A stretch of DNA of 64,000 nt from Pegea sp. RAD2-039 (lineage: Eukaryota > Chordata > Thaliacea > Salpida > Salpidae). The translations under genes and the position numbers were made by a program. The notes beneath the pieces are model-generated. The model saw only the letters and a program-made list of their open reading frames with translations. It had not been told where the DNA came from and made no database searches. Below, piece by piece: positions 13,501-31,669 of the stretch. The DNA lies in the NCBI GenBank assembly GCA_034620365.1, contig JAQGEQ010000192.1, forward strand, positions 1,049,001 to 1,113,000, read 5' to 3'. Position 1 is the first letter of the stretch; the number at the start of each line of letters is the position of its first letter.

Positions 13501-16484
13501 ATTTGAACCAATATTTTTATGATTTTAATTCTTCAAAAACTTATAATTATTGTAAAGATGGTAATTTAACTTCTAAGCTTATGTAAGGAAAATAACTTTT
13601 CAAATTGAAAAGTATAATATTTAAAAAATGTGGACATTGGTTTTGTGCTTGAATGACAAGTTGATGAAGCGTGGAATAAAAATTACCCTTTTGTTTTGTC
13701 TGTTTTCGACAATGCATTTTAATATATAAGAGCTCACTATATAATTTTGAAAATTCTCTAAATTTTATGGTGTTTAATGAATTACTTCTGCTCCAAAATT
13801 TGAAAATTATATGACTAAAATTTCACACTTTTCAACAGTTAATAAAATAGCTGATAACTTAATTTGAATCATTAAAAATATTTACAATTATGAAAAATAA
13901 TAATTATGTTTATCTATAAAGAACTTATTACGATTTTAAAACTAAAAGAGTTGATTTTTGTAAAACTGCTAAATTTAAGAAATAAAACCAATAGCAATTA
14001 AAATAATTTAGACCTTGTTACATAATTAGAAATGAGCTAATTGGTTTTTATTACAAATTATTATCTTAAATGCAAAAAATTTTTTAAATTATAAACTCCT
14101 TGAAAGATTGTTTGAGAGTTTGATTAACATTAAGTGATATTTTCTAATTAAGAAATTATAAATGGTTTAAAAGAATTAGATTTTGATTTAAATTTTTTGT
14201 TTAAATCAATAAACTGTTTTAAAGGATTGATATAAAAATTTAATTTGAAGAAAAAGCTGTTGAAAGGTAATTTAAATCCATAAACCTTATGTAAGACTAC
14301 AGTTACGTAAATAAAGAAAATAAGGTGATTTATTTTGACTAATCACTCTAATTTAGCTACAAGGTTTTAGTAATAATCGTATTATCTAATTATTTAACTA
14401 AACTAATCAACAAACAGATATTTTGCTAATATTTTAAGCTATATGAAATAGATTATATTGTTTTTAATAATACATAAAATAGTTTATGTAAATATAATTT
14501 TCCATTTCTTATCTCAATACTAATTGTAAGTAACGAAATATACTTATTCTAACTTGACTTGTTAAAAAATCTAAAATATGCTTATTAAAAACTTTTAAAA
14601 ATGTGTACAATATTTGAAAAAAAGACCCAACAAATTGAAATTAAATAAGCACGAAACAAAACTTAAACAATAAATAAGAAATTAAATAAATTCTTAGAAA
14701 AGTTTTCAACATTAGACCTTAATTGCAAAGCTATTGTCTATACTTTCTAAAATTATGATATGCTAGAGTTAGATTCATATAATAGCAAAAAAACTCGTTC
14801 TACTCATGTGCTTTATCTTCAAACAACTCTTCTTTAAAGTTTATTTATGTTTTCCCCTACTGTTGCTACATTATTGTAAATCGATAAGAAATAACATGTA
14901 ACTAGTTGATTAAAATAAACTAAAAAGTAGATAAAAGTTCAAGATATGTACACAGGTATTCATAGAAAAACAACACAGTAATTTTTTCAAGTACTTAAAT
15001 TTGAAAATTATTTTCTTTGAATGAGTAAAAATATAAGAATAGTTTGCAAGAGCAAAATGTAAACGACATGAAAGGTTTTCTAATGATTGATCAGCACTCG
15101 ATTTTTTACATTTAATTGAATTCGTTATAGATAAGGATTAGAGATTGAATTCTTTGAAAGCCTTTACATTTACCTGACATATGTTTAAATTCTACACTAA
15201 ATAGCGTTACGATTAGAGTTTATCAGGCGAATGAACTTAGAAAATCTTCGACTAACAAAATCAAGTAGTTTATCGACTAAAACTTGTTTAAAACATACAA
15301 AGAAATTTTACTTAAATAAAGTTTGCAAAAATTCTTTAATTATTCTTGTCTCAAAAGTATTTAGGAAAACTTTGCTAAAATGCTTCATTTAATGTAGCTT
15401 TTAGTATCTTCTTTTTTCATCTAGAAATGTGGTTCTTTCAGAGTAAAATTTTGTAGCTTGTAAAAGCCAATTCTTTCTGACGTTAGAAAGTACGTAAAAT
15501 ACATAAAAAAATCAAATGTCGACTGAATATTATTAAATGAAGATTTCCTGAAAAGATAAAACCTCTGGAAAAGACAAAACATTTTTACCCATTTCTAAAT
15601 TTATTATAGGTATATCTAATTATGACAAGGCTATTTTGAGTTTCCTGCAAAATACATTTTATACCAGCCAACTTGACATTATTTTTTCACGAGATTAATT
15701 CGTACATTGATAGAATAATCGAACTTCTTGTTTTATTGATTGGTAACCTTCACAAATTTAAATATTCTTCCTGAATTTGTAATTATTATACAAGATTAAG
15801 TTTTTGTGGAATTTTAAATAGAACTTGCACGGTTAGAAAATTTTTAAAATTTCTACCAAGAGCTATAAGAGATTTTTTCTTTCCATTTTAAGGATTTCTT
15901 AGTTCTAATTTTTTTATAAATTGAAAATTTATGAAAATTATTTTTATGCTTTTATTGTTTTTTGTAAACAACAGAAATATTTTATAAATTTAAGATTTTG
16001 AAATAACCTTTTATATATTTTCTACTACGAAGTGAATATTTTAAAATATTAAAAAAACAAAACCATAAAAATCTGACAATATCTATAAGATTTATGTTCT
16101 ATAGAATTTTTAAGTAAACTGAAATTCATAGATTCTTGTTAAGCATCGATTTTCCGATAAGACTTTTTGTAAAGATTAAGAAATACTTTTAATAACCATC
16201 AACTTACAAAATAAAAACAAATTGTACACGAAAAACGTTTTGTAAGAAAAAATCTTTATTAATAATTTTATTAAATACAAAAACTTTTAAAGTATTTGAA
16301 GTTAACAACATAAATACGGATAAAAACTTAACAAATGTAATAATTATGAATAGTTGTTTAGTTAGAAAAAACTTTAGTTTGAAAACGCTATGTAAAACAA
16401 GAAATAATTTACTTCTATATTAAGAAATTGTTCATTGACTACCAATTACATTCTTACGTTCCCTTAGGATATCAGTTAAACTGT
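10561..16484. other. A+T-rich spacer, no gene seen
   Basis: About 5.9 kb of A+T-rich DNA with dense stops. I found no convincing exon, RNA gene, terminal repeat or retrotransposon motif here. Short frames such as the one near 13670 are no better than chance. Confidence 0.55.
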
Positions 16485-16972
16485 TCAAGTTTTTAATCTT
16501 TTTCCAAGTTCTAATAGTTTTGCCGGTGGTAAAACATAACTTTGGCTATGTTGTAAACATTTATAACAGCTTGACCCTTTCACTTATGTATCAACTCGAT
16601 AAAAGATAATATAAATTGAAAGAACTTTTTAATTTTTGTGTTTGGGTTATTTCAATGTGGATAAAATACTGATAAAGTTATCTGTTAATTAAGAATGTTT
16701 GTCAGAAATCCGTTTCTAGATTTTTCATCTTTTTTTTTAAACAAAACATTACTTGCGTAGCTGACATTGCATTTCAAACCTTATGAAAAAAAACATTCTA
16801 AAAATATTTTCAGATTTCCAAATAAACTTTTTTAATCTTTAATAACTGTATTTTAGCTGTGAGCTTTAAACCATGTCAAGTAACAATGAAAAAACTTGTA
16901 AAATTATTTCTAACCTGCTGTAGATGAAAAGATACCAATTTCTTTGGTCTGTTTGCCAGTGTTCAACACCAT
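16485..16972 (-). CDS. Tentative two-exon micro-gene, 51 aa, unrecognised
   Basis: On the minus strand an ATG at 16972 opens a 19-codon frame that ends at GCAG|GTTAGA (exon 16915-16972, phase 1). A second open block, 16485-16582, starts after ATAAG, fits phase 1, and ends with TGA; it has a coding look (CYKC and LPPAKLLELGKRL). The joined product would be about 51 residues. The acceptor has a weak pyrimidine tract, and the plus strand of the first exon is also open for 22 codons, so the strand is not certain. The product is unknown. A CCAAT box and a CACGTG site lie just upstream, which is what makes the model worth recording. Confidence 0.22.
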
Positions 16973-17045
16973 ATCAAATTCGTAATCTTTAATTTAGTAA
17001 TTTGGTTTGAGATGAAGTCAGCTAATCAAGCATTAAGAATATAAG

Positions 17046-17074
17046 CCAATAAGATCCTTGTGTTCAACCACGTG
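17046..17074 (-). promoter_or_regulatory. CCAAT box and E-box pair upstream of the tentative micro-gene
   Basis: CCAAT at 17046-17050 and CACGTG at 17069-17074 lie in a short block that is richer in G+C than its flanks, 75-100 bp upstream of the minus-strand ATG at 16972. Such sites bind NF-Y and bHLH factors in animals. The role here is inferred from position only. Confidence 0.25.
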
Positions 17075-20000
17075 CCACCCCTAAGCTAAATTATCAATCG
17101 ATTTATGACAGACATGTTGTTATACCTGAAAGCAAAACAAAAACAATTTAAAAAAGTCTCTAAATGTGGTTTTAGAGATTAAAATATTTTTTACATTACT
17201 ATTTTGTAATTTTTTAGAAATTTGTTTAATTGCTTTTTTTTTTATTTAGTTTGCTGTAATTAAATTTCTGTTTGTTTTACTTGAAAGCTGTTTTCAGCTT
17301 ACTGTTAATATTCTTTCTAACACAACATAAGTTTTTAACTCATGATTCTCATTATACTTGTGATAAGTCTAAACAATTTTAAATACAAAATATTATAAGT
17401 ATCGATTTTTAAAGACATAACTGGTCCACAAATGTGTTCCAGCAATCTTATTTTGTTACAGTTCTTTTATTTGAAGACCAAATGACTTAAAATGATTTAG
17501 AATATATAATAAGTTCTCACATCAATTGAAACGAGACATATTTACGTTATATGAAAGAGAATGTGATTTTATACTCAATACACGTAACAAGTTTATGAAA
17601 ACATAACTTTAATAAAATTTTATTTGACTTAAGATATTCTAATCTATAGATAACAAACCGTTATGATGTACAAAAGTAAAGCGTTTAGATAATTAAATAA
17701 TCTTTTAGTATTTTCTTAGAATAACTATTTTTAAAAATGATTACTTTGTTTGCAGCTACATAATATTTCAAAAACTACTTTAGAAATTAAAATTCTTCTT
17801 CTGATGAAGATATATATGTTAATTTAAATTGGAAAGTTTTTATTCAAACCATTTAATGATATTTTGTTGACAATCATGAATTATTGTTTAATCTGGAAAA
17901 CGTTTTTATCTTTTCTAAATGAGTTTTTATTATTTTTCTTTTCGAAACAAACAGAGAATTTCATTATAAAGCATCGAAAATATTAAATGCTCTGTTTATT
18001 CATTCTTCTTTTTACTTTTACTTTCAAACAAACTAAAACACATGTTTACTTTTCTGCTATACAGAGCAAAATAGTTCCATGATAAACAGGGCAATTGATT
18101 TATTAGATTATAATTTGTTCCCAATTTATATAAATTAATCAAAGGTAAATATTGACAACTGAAAATCTTACTATTTATATGATTAATTTTAAGAACAAAA
18201 TGATTTTGTCAAAAAATAAGTCAAAAAACTTATTATATTAAAATTTCTTATTAAATAAAATAGACAAGAAATGGGAATGTGTAACTGTTGAACGATTACA
18301 TAAATAATATATACATTCTTTTCATTTCAACAAAAGGATCTTTGAAAAAATTCAACTTTGAATAAGTTCTAAAGATCTTTATTTGGTATACAAATATTAG
18401 ATGCAGGCTGACTTTCATAAAAAGAAAGAAAATATTTTATTGTTATGAGTCAGAAAGTTAAAGGAAACTTTTTTCTTCTGCTAAATGTTTGTAGTTTGTA
18501 AGTCTTTTGTTTTTATTTGTAAAATAAACTAAACGAACTGTTGCTTCAAACCAAAATTATTGATCTTTCTGCATAAGTTAAAAAAATCAATAAATTATTT
18601 AAATAACTTGTAAGGCGATAAAGTTTCCAAACTATATCCACACTAATCAAACTTATTTCTAAGAAATAATTTTTGTGGGTATAAAAAAGCTTTTTTTTGC
18701 TTTAAAAAATAGTTTCCAAAGTTATTTTGACAAAATAAGAAATCAAACCTTACAATTTTTTATTCATTTATAATTTAAAAGTGAAATAAAATGTTCTAGA
18801 AAACATGAATCTATTAGCAACCAATTTTTTGAAATACAATTAAAGCCATGTAATACAAAATGATAAATTAAGTATTTGAAATTAATTCGAAAAAAGTTTT
18901 GTTTTTTCCAATATTAAAAAATAATAACTTTAGATGTCAATTTTTTCTAAAAAATAATTTAAGTGGCTAAATATTTGTTTTTAAATTATTAATTTACTTA
19001 ATTTGAATGCAGCAAAGATGAAATAAGTCTTCAGACTTTGGTTCAAACGAATATATTTTACAACAAATCTTCAAAACAATTGAAGAAAAAAATCTTTAAC
19101 TTAAATGAAAAAAATATTTTTTTATATCTTACAAACTTATTGAGATGTATTTATTTTAATATATTTTAATAATTAAATCATTCTATCAATAATAAAAAGT
19201 CGTTTATTATAAAACACATCACTTTCATAAAACAATTTGGACTAGATGATTTTGAATTTTAAATTAAAATGTTTTTATCATTACAACTAACATTGATAAA
19301 GACTTTTCTAAAAAGCTTTTAGAGAGTGAAATACAATATTTTAAAGATACACGCCCAACTTCACCACATTTTAACCAATCATCTTTATGGCATTTAAAAT
19401 TTCATTTAATTTACGTCTCCTTATCCAAAAACCTTTTTTCATTTAATTCAAGATCAAATTTTATTAAAAAGCTAAAATCTACTAAAGCTAGACAATTTTC
19501 TAATCATCACAACACAATTATAAAGATTTTGTTTTATTTCTTTCTGATGTTTATTTTATTACAGATATTTCAAATTAAACTTCTAATTATTTAAGAACAA
19601 ATTTCTAATTAAGTTACTGAAATGTATGAGAAAGTTAAACTAATATAACAAATATTATGTTGTTATATAATCCATCAAAACTTTGTCACTTATCTTTAAC
19701 ATTTTTATCTTTTTAATGTAAAAAGTTTTCCATTTTAGTAAAAAATGGAAAAAAATCGATAAGTCGCTAGACAATTTTTTCTTGTTTTGCTTTTACTGGC
19801 TTTGGCAATCTTAAATTTAAGTTTGAAATATATCAACAATGACTTGAAACAAGCAAATGTGCTTTTTTTTAATAATTAATGAACATTTTCAAAAAAAAAA
19901 AGCTAACAGAAGCTGAAATGCTAAAAAGTAACTATCTGAACTTATCATGGCTTTTAAAGAAAACTAATTCGCATAACCTTACATTAACTATAGCATATGA

Positions 20001-23000
20001 TACTACAAAAGTTTACATCAATTGATTCGATTCTATAACTGAAAGCCAAAAATCTCTGAGAATTCTTATTTGTCGAAATTATTGATTCTTAAATTGCATG
20101 CTTGTATAAAAGTGATTCTTTAGAAAATCTTTGAACAAATTAAAGCAAGCCATTTCTTGTCAAGTATTTAGTTAAGTGATTGAACAATTTTAGATACATT
20201 TATATGTTCTAGAAATAGGTTTTACACTGGATATTTATTACTGAGGGGTTATAAATTTATATGGAAAGTCTGGTTAAACTTGATTGGTGATCAAATTATG
20301 GTTTTCTGCAACAATAAAACTGTCAAATGCTTGAGAGAAAATGTAACATTATTTTATAACCAAATTTTTATTAAAAAATATTCTTTTTTTATAATTTATA
20401 TTTTAAATCGTAAGTTAGTGTTTCAAAGTTATTTTTAAAAAATAAACATTTTGATTGAAAATGACAATGTTTTTTATTTTATTCATTATAGCATCAGCCT
20501 TTGAAACATTTTAATATATTCATATTCTGTAAAAACAATGTTTTTTATAAGGTTCATTAATTACTAAGTCATCAGAGATTTACCTTACAGTTAGAACTTT
20601 CTTTCGAAATAAACGTTTACCAAAACTAACAACAAACAATAAATAAACAATGATTACATGTAAGAGTAATTATCATAAATAATCAAACGAGGAAATTTTC
20701 CTGTTTATATCAAAGACTGATTGTTTAAAATTGAACTGTGTCAATTATTCTTTAAGATCTTTAGTTTTAAAATTGGTACTTTCCGTGAGTTTCTTGTAAT
20801 TTACAAATTACTTAAATATTGTCGAACATAAGTTTAAAAAAAACATGAAATTGTTTTGCTGCATTTAGAGCTTATACGATATTTAATAAATTTATTGAAT
20901 ACTTGTAAATAGAACGACTAACTTCACTGAAAAAACAACATTTTGAAAACAATTAGCAAAATGTAAAAAAATTATTCTTAATTGTCAAGAGTATAATTAG
21001 TAAATCTTTAATTTTTTTATCGATTTATTAACTAAACTCTAAACGTAACATCTGTTCGAATTTTTAGTCTAAATACTTTAACAGCCTGCAACTAAAACTT
21101 CTTTTAATTTTATAAAAAGATCAGTAGAAAATTCTGGGCTGCCATTATCTTTCAAATTAGTTATAACTAACGAATAAAATGAAAGAGATATTTTGTTGAA
21201 CTTTAACTCAGTTAAATTTCTCACAAATGTTTTCACGATGATTCAAAATCAAAATTTTCGAGTTTCATAAAGTCTATAGAACCATTGTTATGCAGATGAT
21301 ATCAACTTCTCTTTGTATTCTGGAAATGAGCCAGAAAATATTAATAAAAGGAGGTCCACTAACTTCTAAAATATATTTATGATCAAATATTAACAAAGAA
21401 AAAATATTGTTTGTTTTTTCTGTAAGTTATTCTAATTAAAAATAATAAGCAAACAGTTTTAATCACTTTTTTTAGTAATTAATCATTTTTTTGATTCGGA
21501 CTAAACAAAAAACTCTTTGTGGCCAATTCAGTTTACTTAACTTTAAAAGATAAGATCTATTAGTTTCAATGGAATTAAGTTTTAGTCAAAGTAATGCTAC
21601 AACAAACAAATTTACAAAACTGAGGGAAAACATTTAATTCTATACCAACTTTAAAAAAAGATAACATTTTCAGAAGACATAATATTGATTACTATATGAA
21701 AAATAGTATTTATTTTCTTTATCCAAATGTTTTATAAGTATATTGATTTTAAATTAACGTTTAAAAAGATAGTTTTGATGACTTATAATTTTGTATTTAA
21801 TAGACTATATAACTGCTTTAAAAACTTTGGCTAATTACAGAGTTCAAGACTTAGTGTACAGGTGGTCGTAGTACGATTTATGCCATATAAGGAAGCTTCT
21901 AAAATACTTTTTAGACTAATCCAATGACAGTTTTCTCAGCTAAAAATTATTTATACAAACTTACCAGAAATTATAAATTGAATATCAGCCGGAGTTTTTA
22001 AGCTTTTATAGGAAATATAAATGATATCTATATTATAGAATATAAATTATATTCATCTTTTATAAAAAAATATTTCTAAGATTAAATTTTTGCAACTAAA
22101 TTTGCTTTACAGTTTCAAATTGTACACCTTGTAAAAAATTTTGAAACTCAAAATATTTTTAGGCCTAAGATTGAATATTTTTTTACAATTATTCTACAAT
22201 TGGTTTGTTCTTTTAGTAAGATTGTATATTTGTAATGTATTCGTAAAAAATAAGATTTATTAGTTGCACTTTTAGTCACTAACAGCTTTAAATACTTTTT
22301 ATTATTGCAAATCATTTTAGAATTTTAATTACAAAAGTTTCTCTTTACCTTTCTTCTGGCTTTTAATCTATTTTAAGACTTTGTCATAAGATTTATTTGC
22401 AATTTAAAAAAAAACAAATTTTAGATCAAAAGGTTTAACCTTTAAACTAATGTTTTGAACCAATAAAAGGACTTATCTTGACATCATGCTTTTTATTAGA
22501 CAAACAAATTTTTTTTATACAAACTAGCTTTGATTGTTACAATGACGATAACAATTTTCGATAGTAAAATAATTTCGACAATGAAAAATTTAATCTTATA
22601 ATGATATTTACAGTTTATTAGTAAAAACTCCTTTCGTTTGTACTTTTAAGCAATAAAATTCGAACAGTTTTCTGGAGGTTCTAGAAATGTTTTGCAATCT
22701 TTTAACCAATTACATTTACTATTCGATTGTTTCATCATCTAATCAGGCTGTAATTTAAAGCATGACTATTTGACATTTTATAGGCAGTATGTCAAATCTT
22801 AGCACTTTCTAACCATAGTTATGATGAAAGAATCTAATGATCTCATCAATCTGACAAAACTTTTAAGTGACTATATTACAATTATGATAAAGTAAAGTTT
22901 ATATCATGAAATAGTTGATAGTTATAATATGAAGGCTTTATTTCTTTGTTTACTTTATCATTTTCATTTTAGACATCTTAGATTTACTCATGTAAATAAA

Positions 23001-24842
23001 ATAACTATTGATTTCATGGTTACCTAAAGTAAGTATTTCAAAATTTTCTAGTTATGTAACACACACTTCTTACTTGTCATTTTTCGAAAAATAAGAATTT
23101 ATTTCAACTAAATGTACTAACTTTTCATATTACTTTCCGTTTGTAACCTCTAGGGTTTAAGTATCATTAAGTTAACTTTTTAATTTGGAAAAAACAAATA
23201 GTGCTTTTTAAATTATGAATAGAAACTTTAGAGGTATTCAATTAAAAAAATGTTTTTTGTAAATGTTTGTTAATTAATACACCTACATAAATAGAAAGCA
23301 AAACTTTTAAAAAATGAAAATTATCCAGCATCATGGCTTTTAACTGATTTTAAAATTACTGAAAAAGAAAATTGTCTGTTCTAAAATGTTTATCAATTTA
23401 CTTTCATTAATATTATCAGCTAAAAATAATACTCTAAAATATATCTTTATAGGATGTAAACAGAATTTTTTTAATTGTATCTAACTGTATTAAAAATAAT
23501 AAAAAATAGATGATTCTCATAAGTTTAAAAGTAAACAGTTCATAGAATTAAAACTATTCTAATCTGGAAAGTTTTTACTTTGATTTATCTTGTTTATGTC
23601 ATCGAAATACTTCCTCCAAAATCAAAAAAACTTTAGTATAAACATGATTAAAAGTATTAAGAAATGACAAAACTTCCTTATTATACAATTACTTTCTTGT
23701 GCTTTTGTTTATTATTAAAATGATTTCAAGTTTAAATATTATCTTTAATGTGGTTTAAGATCAATGTATGCAAATTTGTACACAAAGAAGAACTTCTTGA
23801 CATCTTCTTATGTGGTGTCTTTAAAGTCTAATCATAAAATTCTTGATTTATTTCGGTTCTACTTAATTTCAGACATTTTGAAAAGCTAAGAATTTGTGAT
23901 TTTTAACTGAACCAACTCTTAAATTACATTTAATTATCTAAGCCCTTTTCATCTGACTAAATCTATATCATGAGTTTATAATTTATCAACATTAATTTAT
24001 CAACTTACTAATTTTGACTATATTTAATAATTTAATTGTTAGCAATCTAAAAAAAATATTTTGTAAATTTCTTTTAAGAGCTCCTCTAACAGAAACTCAA
24101 AAGTATTTTCAACAATTTTAAGTTTCTACATTAAACTTAACTTTCTATCATCTTTTGAATTCGAGTTATTGATCATAAGAAGACTACATTAAATAAGATT
24201 TATTAAAATATTAAAATTAATTATTTAAAAATATTTGACCGGAAATAATTCTAAAATGATTTTGATGAAGTTGAAACGACAAAAGTTGAAATTTGCAACA
24301 GAAAAAAATCTAAATATTTGATTACAAATAGCCACTTTGGAAGACCTCTAAGAAGTCCATTGTTTAGTTGATAAAAGAGACACATATATCAATGTTTAGA
24401 AGACCCTGTGCTTTCTATTATTATGTAAAATCTACCAGTCTCACATGTTACTTGATGTAAGAAACTGGAAAATTTTGTATGATGCAAAATCAAGAAAAAA
24501 TCACAAAAAATATGAAAGATAAAGTTTATAAAGCTTGCTAAAAATTGTAAGCTTGTACTCCATTTCAGTTTCATGTACCAAAAAATATACGTCACAAAAT
24601 AAAAATTTCAGTTTAAACGGATTTTATAAATTAAATTATCTTAAGATCAATTCAAGAAAAAACTCCAAACAAAATATATAATAATTGTTTAAATGATAAG
24701 ATGAAATGATTACTAAATTACCAATAGAATAAGATAACTGAAAAAACTAAAAGTTAAAAACTAGATTAGAAAATTGTTATATGAATCAAAAGTACAATTC
24801 TCAAATTATATGTCACAGCAAACAAACAGGTCTGCAAAGTTC
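17075..24842. other. A+T-rich spacer; right end probably the 3' UTR of PCCA
   Basis: No gene can be supported. The right-hand few hundred bases follow the PCCA stop codon and are probably its 3' UTR. A minus-strand AATAAA about 640 nt past the stop (24199-24204) could be its polyadenylation signal, but there is no closer canonical signal to compare. An open block near 21840-21910 (+) follows an AATTACAG acceptor-like site but has no other support. Confidence 0.5.
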
Positions 24843-29732
<4,890 letters not shown>

Positions 29733-29756
29733 TTTCTTACAAGTATTTAAAAACTT
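29733..29756 (-). promoter_or_regulatory. Short 5' leader of PCCA after a possible splice acceptor
   Basis: On the minus strand TTATTTATTAG lies 24 nt before the PCCA ATG. It may be the 3' end of a 5' UTR intron or a spliced-leader acceptor. T-rich sequence ending in AG is common in such A+T-rich DNA, so this is only suggestive. Confidence 0.3.
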
Positions 29757-30012
29757 CTAATAAATAAGCTAAATTGGAGGAACAAAACACGTTATTCAAC
29801 CAAGTAATAACAAGATGCCCGCATTAAAATTCGATAAAATCTTATATTTGAGTTAATTTTATTGATAATTATCAGTTAATAGAATAATGGGGGTATATAT
29901 GACGAAATTTTTGAAAGTTTAAACATCAAAAAAGTGATCGATCTAGAATATCAAAAAATATCAAATCACTAAAAATAGAAAATCAAATTTGATATACATG
30001 ATGAAATAGATT

Positions 30013-30018
30013 TTTATT
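30013..30018 (-). terminator. Candidate polyadenylation signal of the SR-protein gene
   Basis: The minus strand reads AATAAA here, about 180 nt after the stop codon at 30198. It falls between the SR gene and the PCCA start, which suggests that the two genes make separate mRNAs or that a joint precursor is cut here. Confidence 0.45.
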
Positions 30019-30197
30019 AATTGACGATATTTACCAATTTGTATGCTTAAAGTAGAAACATTTAAAACGCTTTCATGTAAACAATCGCTAATATCGTACT
30101 ATCAACGATTAACAAAATGTCTCTAAGGTTGCTAGCAATTAACGTCAAAAATTCCAAGTTAAGAGATGTTGGCCCTAAGACGAAGAGAAAAAAGATC

Positions 30198-31091
30198 TTA
30201 TTCTCTGGCAGGAGACTTGCTGTCAGAACGTTCTTCTTGTGGAGTTGGAGATCTACTACGCCCTTGTTCATTTCCATTTTCTGGAGTTGCAGACGCTGAT
30301 CTTCTTCGAGGCGATCTCGAACGGTTTCTAGGTGATCTTGATCGTCGTACAGGAGATCGGGATCGAGAACGCGACCAAGATCTATTAGAGCTTCGAGATT
30401 GAGATCTACTTTTACTACGTGAAGCAGATTTCTCTTCGACTAATCGAATCTTTCTTCCCATTAATTCACTTCCATCTAACTTCTCGATCGCATTCTTCAA
30501 ATCTGCATAAGATCCAAAATCAACTACTCCCTCACCCTTGATGTATTGATGAGCTTCTGCAAACGTCACTTCACCAACTGGACGAAACAAATCTTTCAAA
30601 TCTTGCCATCCTACTCGAGATGAAACATTTTCAACAATCAATCGATGCTTGGTTCGAGATGGTGGCCCAAATCTAGAGTTAGGGCGTCCTCCACCATATC
30701 CTCTGTCATCACGACCACCATGTCTATTTCCACCGTAATCTCGGCCACCACCTCGACTACCATAACCACCGCTGCTACCATAGTAACCACTTCCGCCACC
30801 GCTTCCGCCGTAATAGTCTCGGCCACCGCCACCGCCTCCGTTGTTGTAAGTATTACGGTTTCTTGGAACGCCTTTAGCATGTTCAACAGTGATGCGTCCA
30901 CCACAAAGGGTTTGGTTGTTCATTTCATAAACAGCATCGTCAGCGTCTTGATGGTCAACAAATTCTACGAATCCATAACCAGTTTTAAGATTGATATCAC
31001 GAATACGACCAAATCCTTTAAAGAAATGCTCGATATCTCTTTCGGTTGCCCGAGGGTTTACACCACCAATAAAAACTCTACAGCCAGACAT
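30198..31091 (-). CDS. SR splicing factor of the SRSF4/5/6 (SRp55/B52) type, 297 aa
   Basis: This family binds exonic enhancers in pre-mRNA and recruits the spliceosome in the nucleus. RRM1 (about residues 4-74) has RNP2 VFIGGV (6-11) and RNP1 GYGFVEFV (38-45), and [10 protein letters not shown] closely resembles SRSF4-6. A Gly/Tyr/Arg-rich linker spans about 85-146. The second, pseudo-RRM (149-219) has WQDLKD (162-167), the SR hallmark; the usual Ser before it is Gly. The RS domain covers 222-297 with many RS and SPRR repeats and is rather short. The frame runs from ATG to stop without an intron. That is unusual for this family and could mean intron loss or a retrocopy, but the frame is intact. 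The ATG is the first after a strong acceptor (oligo-T then AG at 31107-31106), leaving only a 14-nt leader. The gene lies head-to-tail upstream of PCCA, 465 bp away. Confidence 0.95.
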   Translation of the reverse strand: MSGCRVFIGGVNPRATERDIEHFFKGFGRIRDINLKTGYGFVEFVDHQDADDAVYEMNNQTLCGGRITVEHAKGVPRNRNTYNNGGGGGGRDYYGGSGGGSGYYGSSGGYGSRGGGRDYGGNRHGGRDDRGYGGGRPNSRFGPPSRTKHRLIVENVSSRVGWQDLKDLFRPVGEVTFAEAHQYIKGEGVVDFGSYADLKNAIEKLDGSELMGRKIRLVEEKSASRSKSRSQSRSSNRSWSRSRSRSPVRRSRSPRNRSRSPRRRSASATPENGNEQGRSRSPTPQEERSDSKSPARE

Positions 31092-31192
31092 TTTGAAGGT
31101 TTAATCTAAAAAAAAAAAGATAAAAGTAGAGTTAGTATTCTGGTTTATATTAAATTATTAAAATAGAAAAACGAATTATCTTAATCAAATAC

Positions 31193-31237
31193 TGCCGTTT
31201 TCCAGTCTTCATTGTAGTTCAAATCAGCGCCCATCAT
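31193..31237 (-). other. Candidate 5' UTR exon with an upstream ORF for the SR gene
   Basis: In a small block richer in G+C, the minus strand carries ATGATGGGC... open for 18 codons; 15 of them precede a possible donor (GCA|GTATTT at 31192). An intron of about 86 nt would join the acceptor at 31105 just before the SR start codon. If so spliced, this frame would run over the SR ATG out of frame and then stop, as an overlapping uORF. Splicing is inferred only. The short peptide (GADLNYNEDWKTA) is not one I recognise. Confidence 0.28.
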
Positions 31238-31558
31238 TTTTCAACAGACATACATATTAATAATTTATAATAAATATTTATTTTTAAATAAAATATATTA
31301 AACATCCTATTTGTCATTTAAACAAAAAGGTTTGTAATTAACTCACATATGAAAAATATGGATAACAAAAAGAATGTAGAGGTTTAGGTTTGAAAAGATA
31401 TTCAGAGACCACATGTTCGGAATATAAGGAGGGTGGATGAGAAGATGGGTTTATGAAGGCAGATACTTCTCACATAAGAATATCTTCATTGTTAGATTAG
31501 ACAATTACTTGTAAGACGAAAATTTGAATAACATTTTGAGTAAATCACCAACAGAAAA

Positions 31559-31566
31559 TCACGTGA
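31559..31566. promoter_or_regulatory. TCACGTGA palindromic E-box upstream of the SR gene
   Basis: An 8-bp palindrome of the type bound by bHLH-Zip factors (USF, MITF/TFE) lies about 470 bp upstream of the SR coding start, in a stretch (about 31380-31660) with more G+C than its surroundings. This stretch is the likely promoter region. Five CACGTG sites occur in the window, only slightly above chance, so a function is not established. Confidence 0.3.
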
Positions 31567-31669
31567 TGTAACAGAACGGCAGAAAGAGAAGTTTTAGGTA
31601 AGAAGGTTTTAGCAAGATTGGTGGGCTGAGCAGATAATCTGAAATCTTATAAGATGATTTAGTTTAAAT

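Noticed and set aside
24389..24595. 68-codon minus-strand frame after PCCA
   Set aside because: Likely 3' UTR or spacer; rich in Phe and Ile with no family resemblance.
30645..31109. 154-codon plus-strand frame rich in Thr, Ser and Val
   Set aside because: It is the complement of the Gly/Arg-rich linker and RRM1 of the SR protein and has no support of its own.
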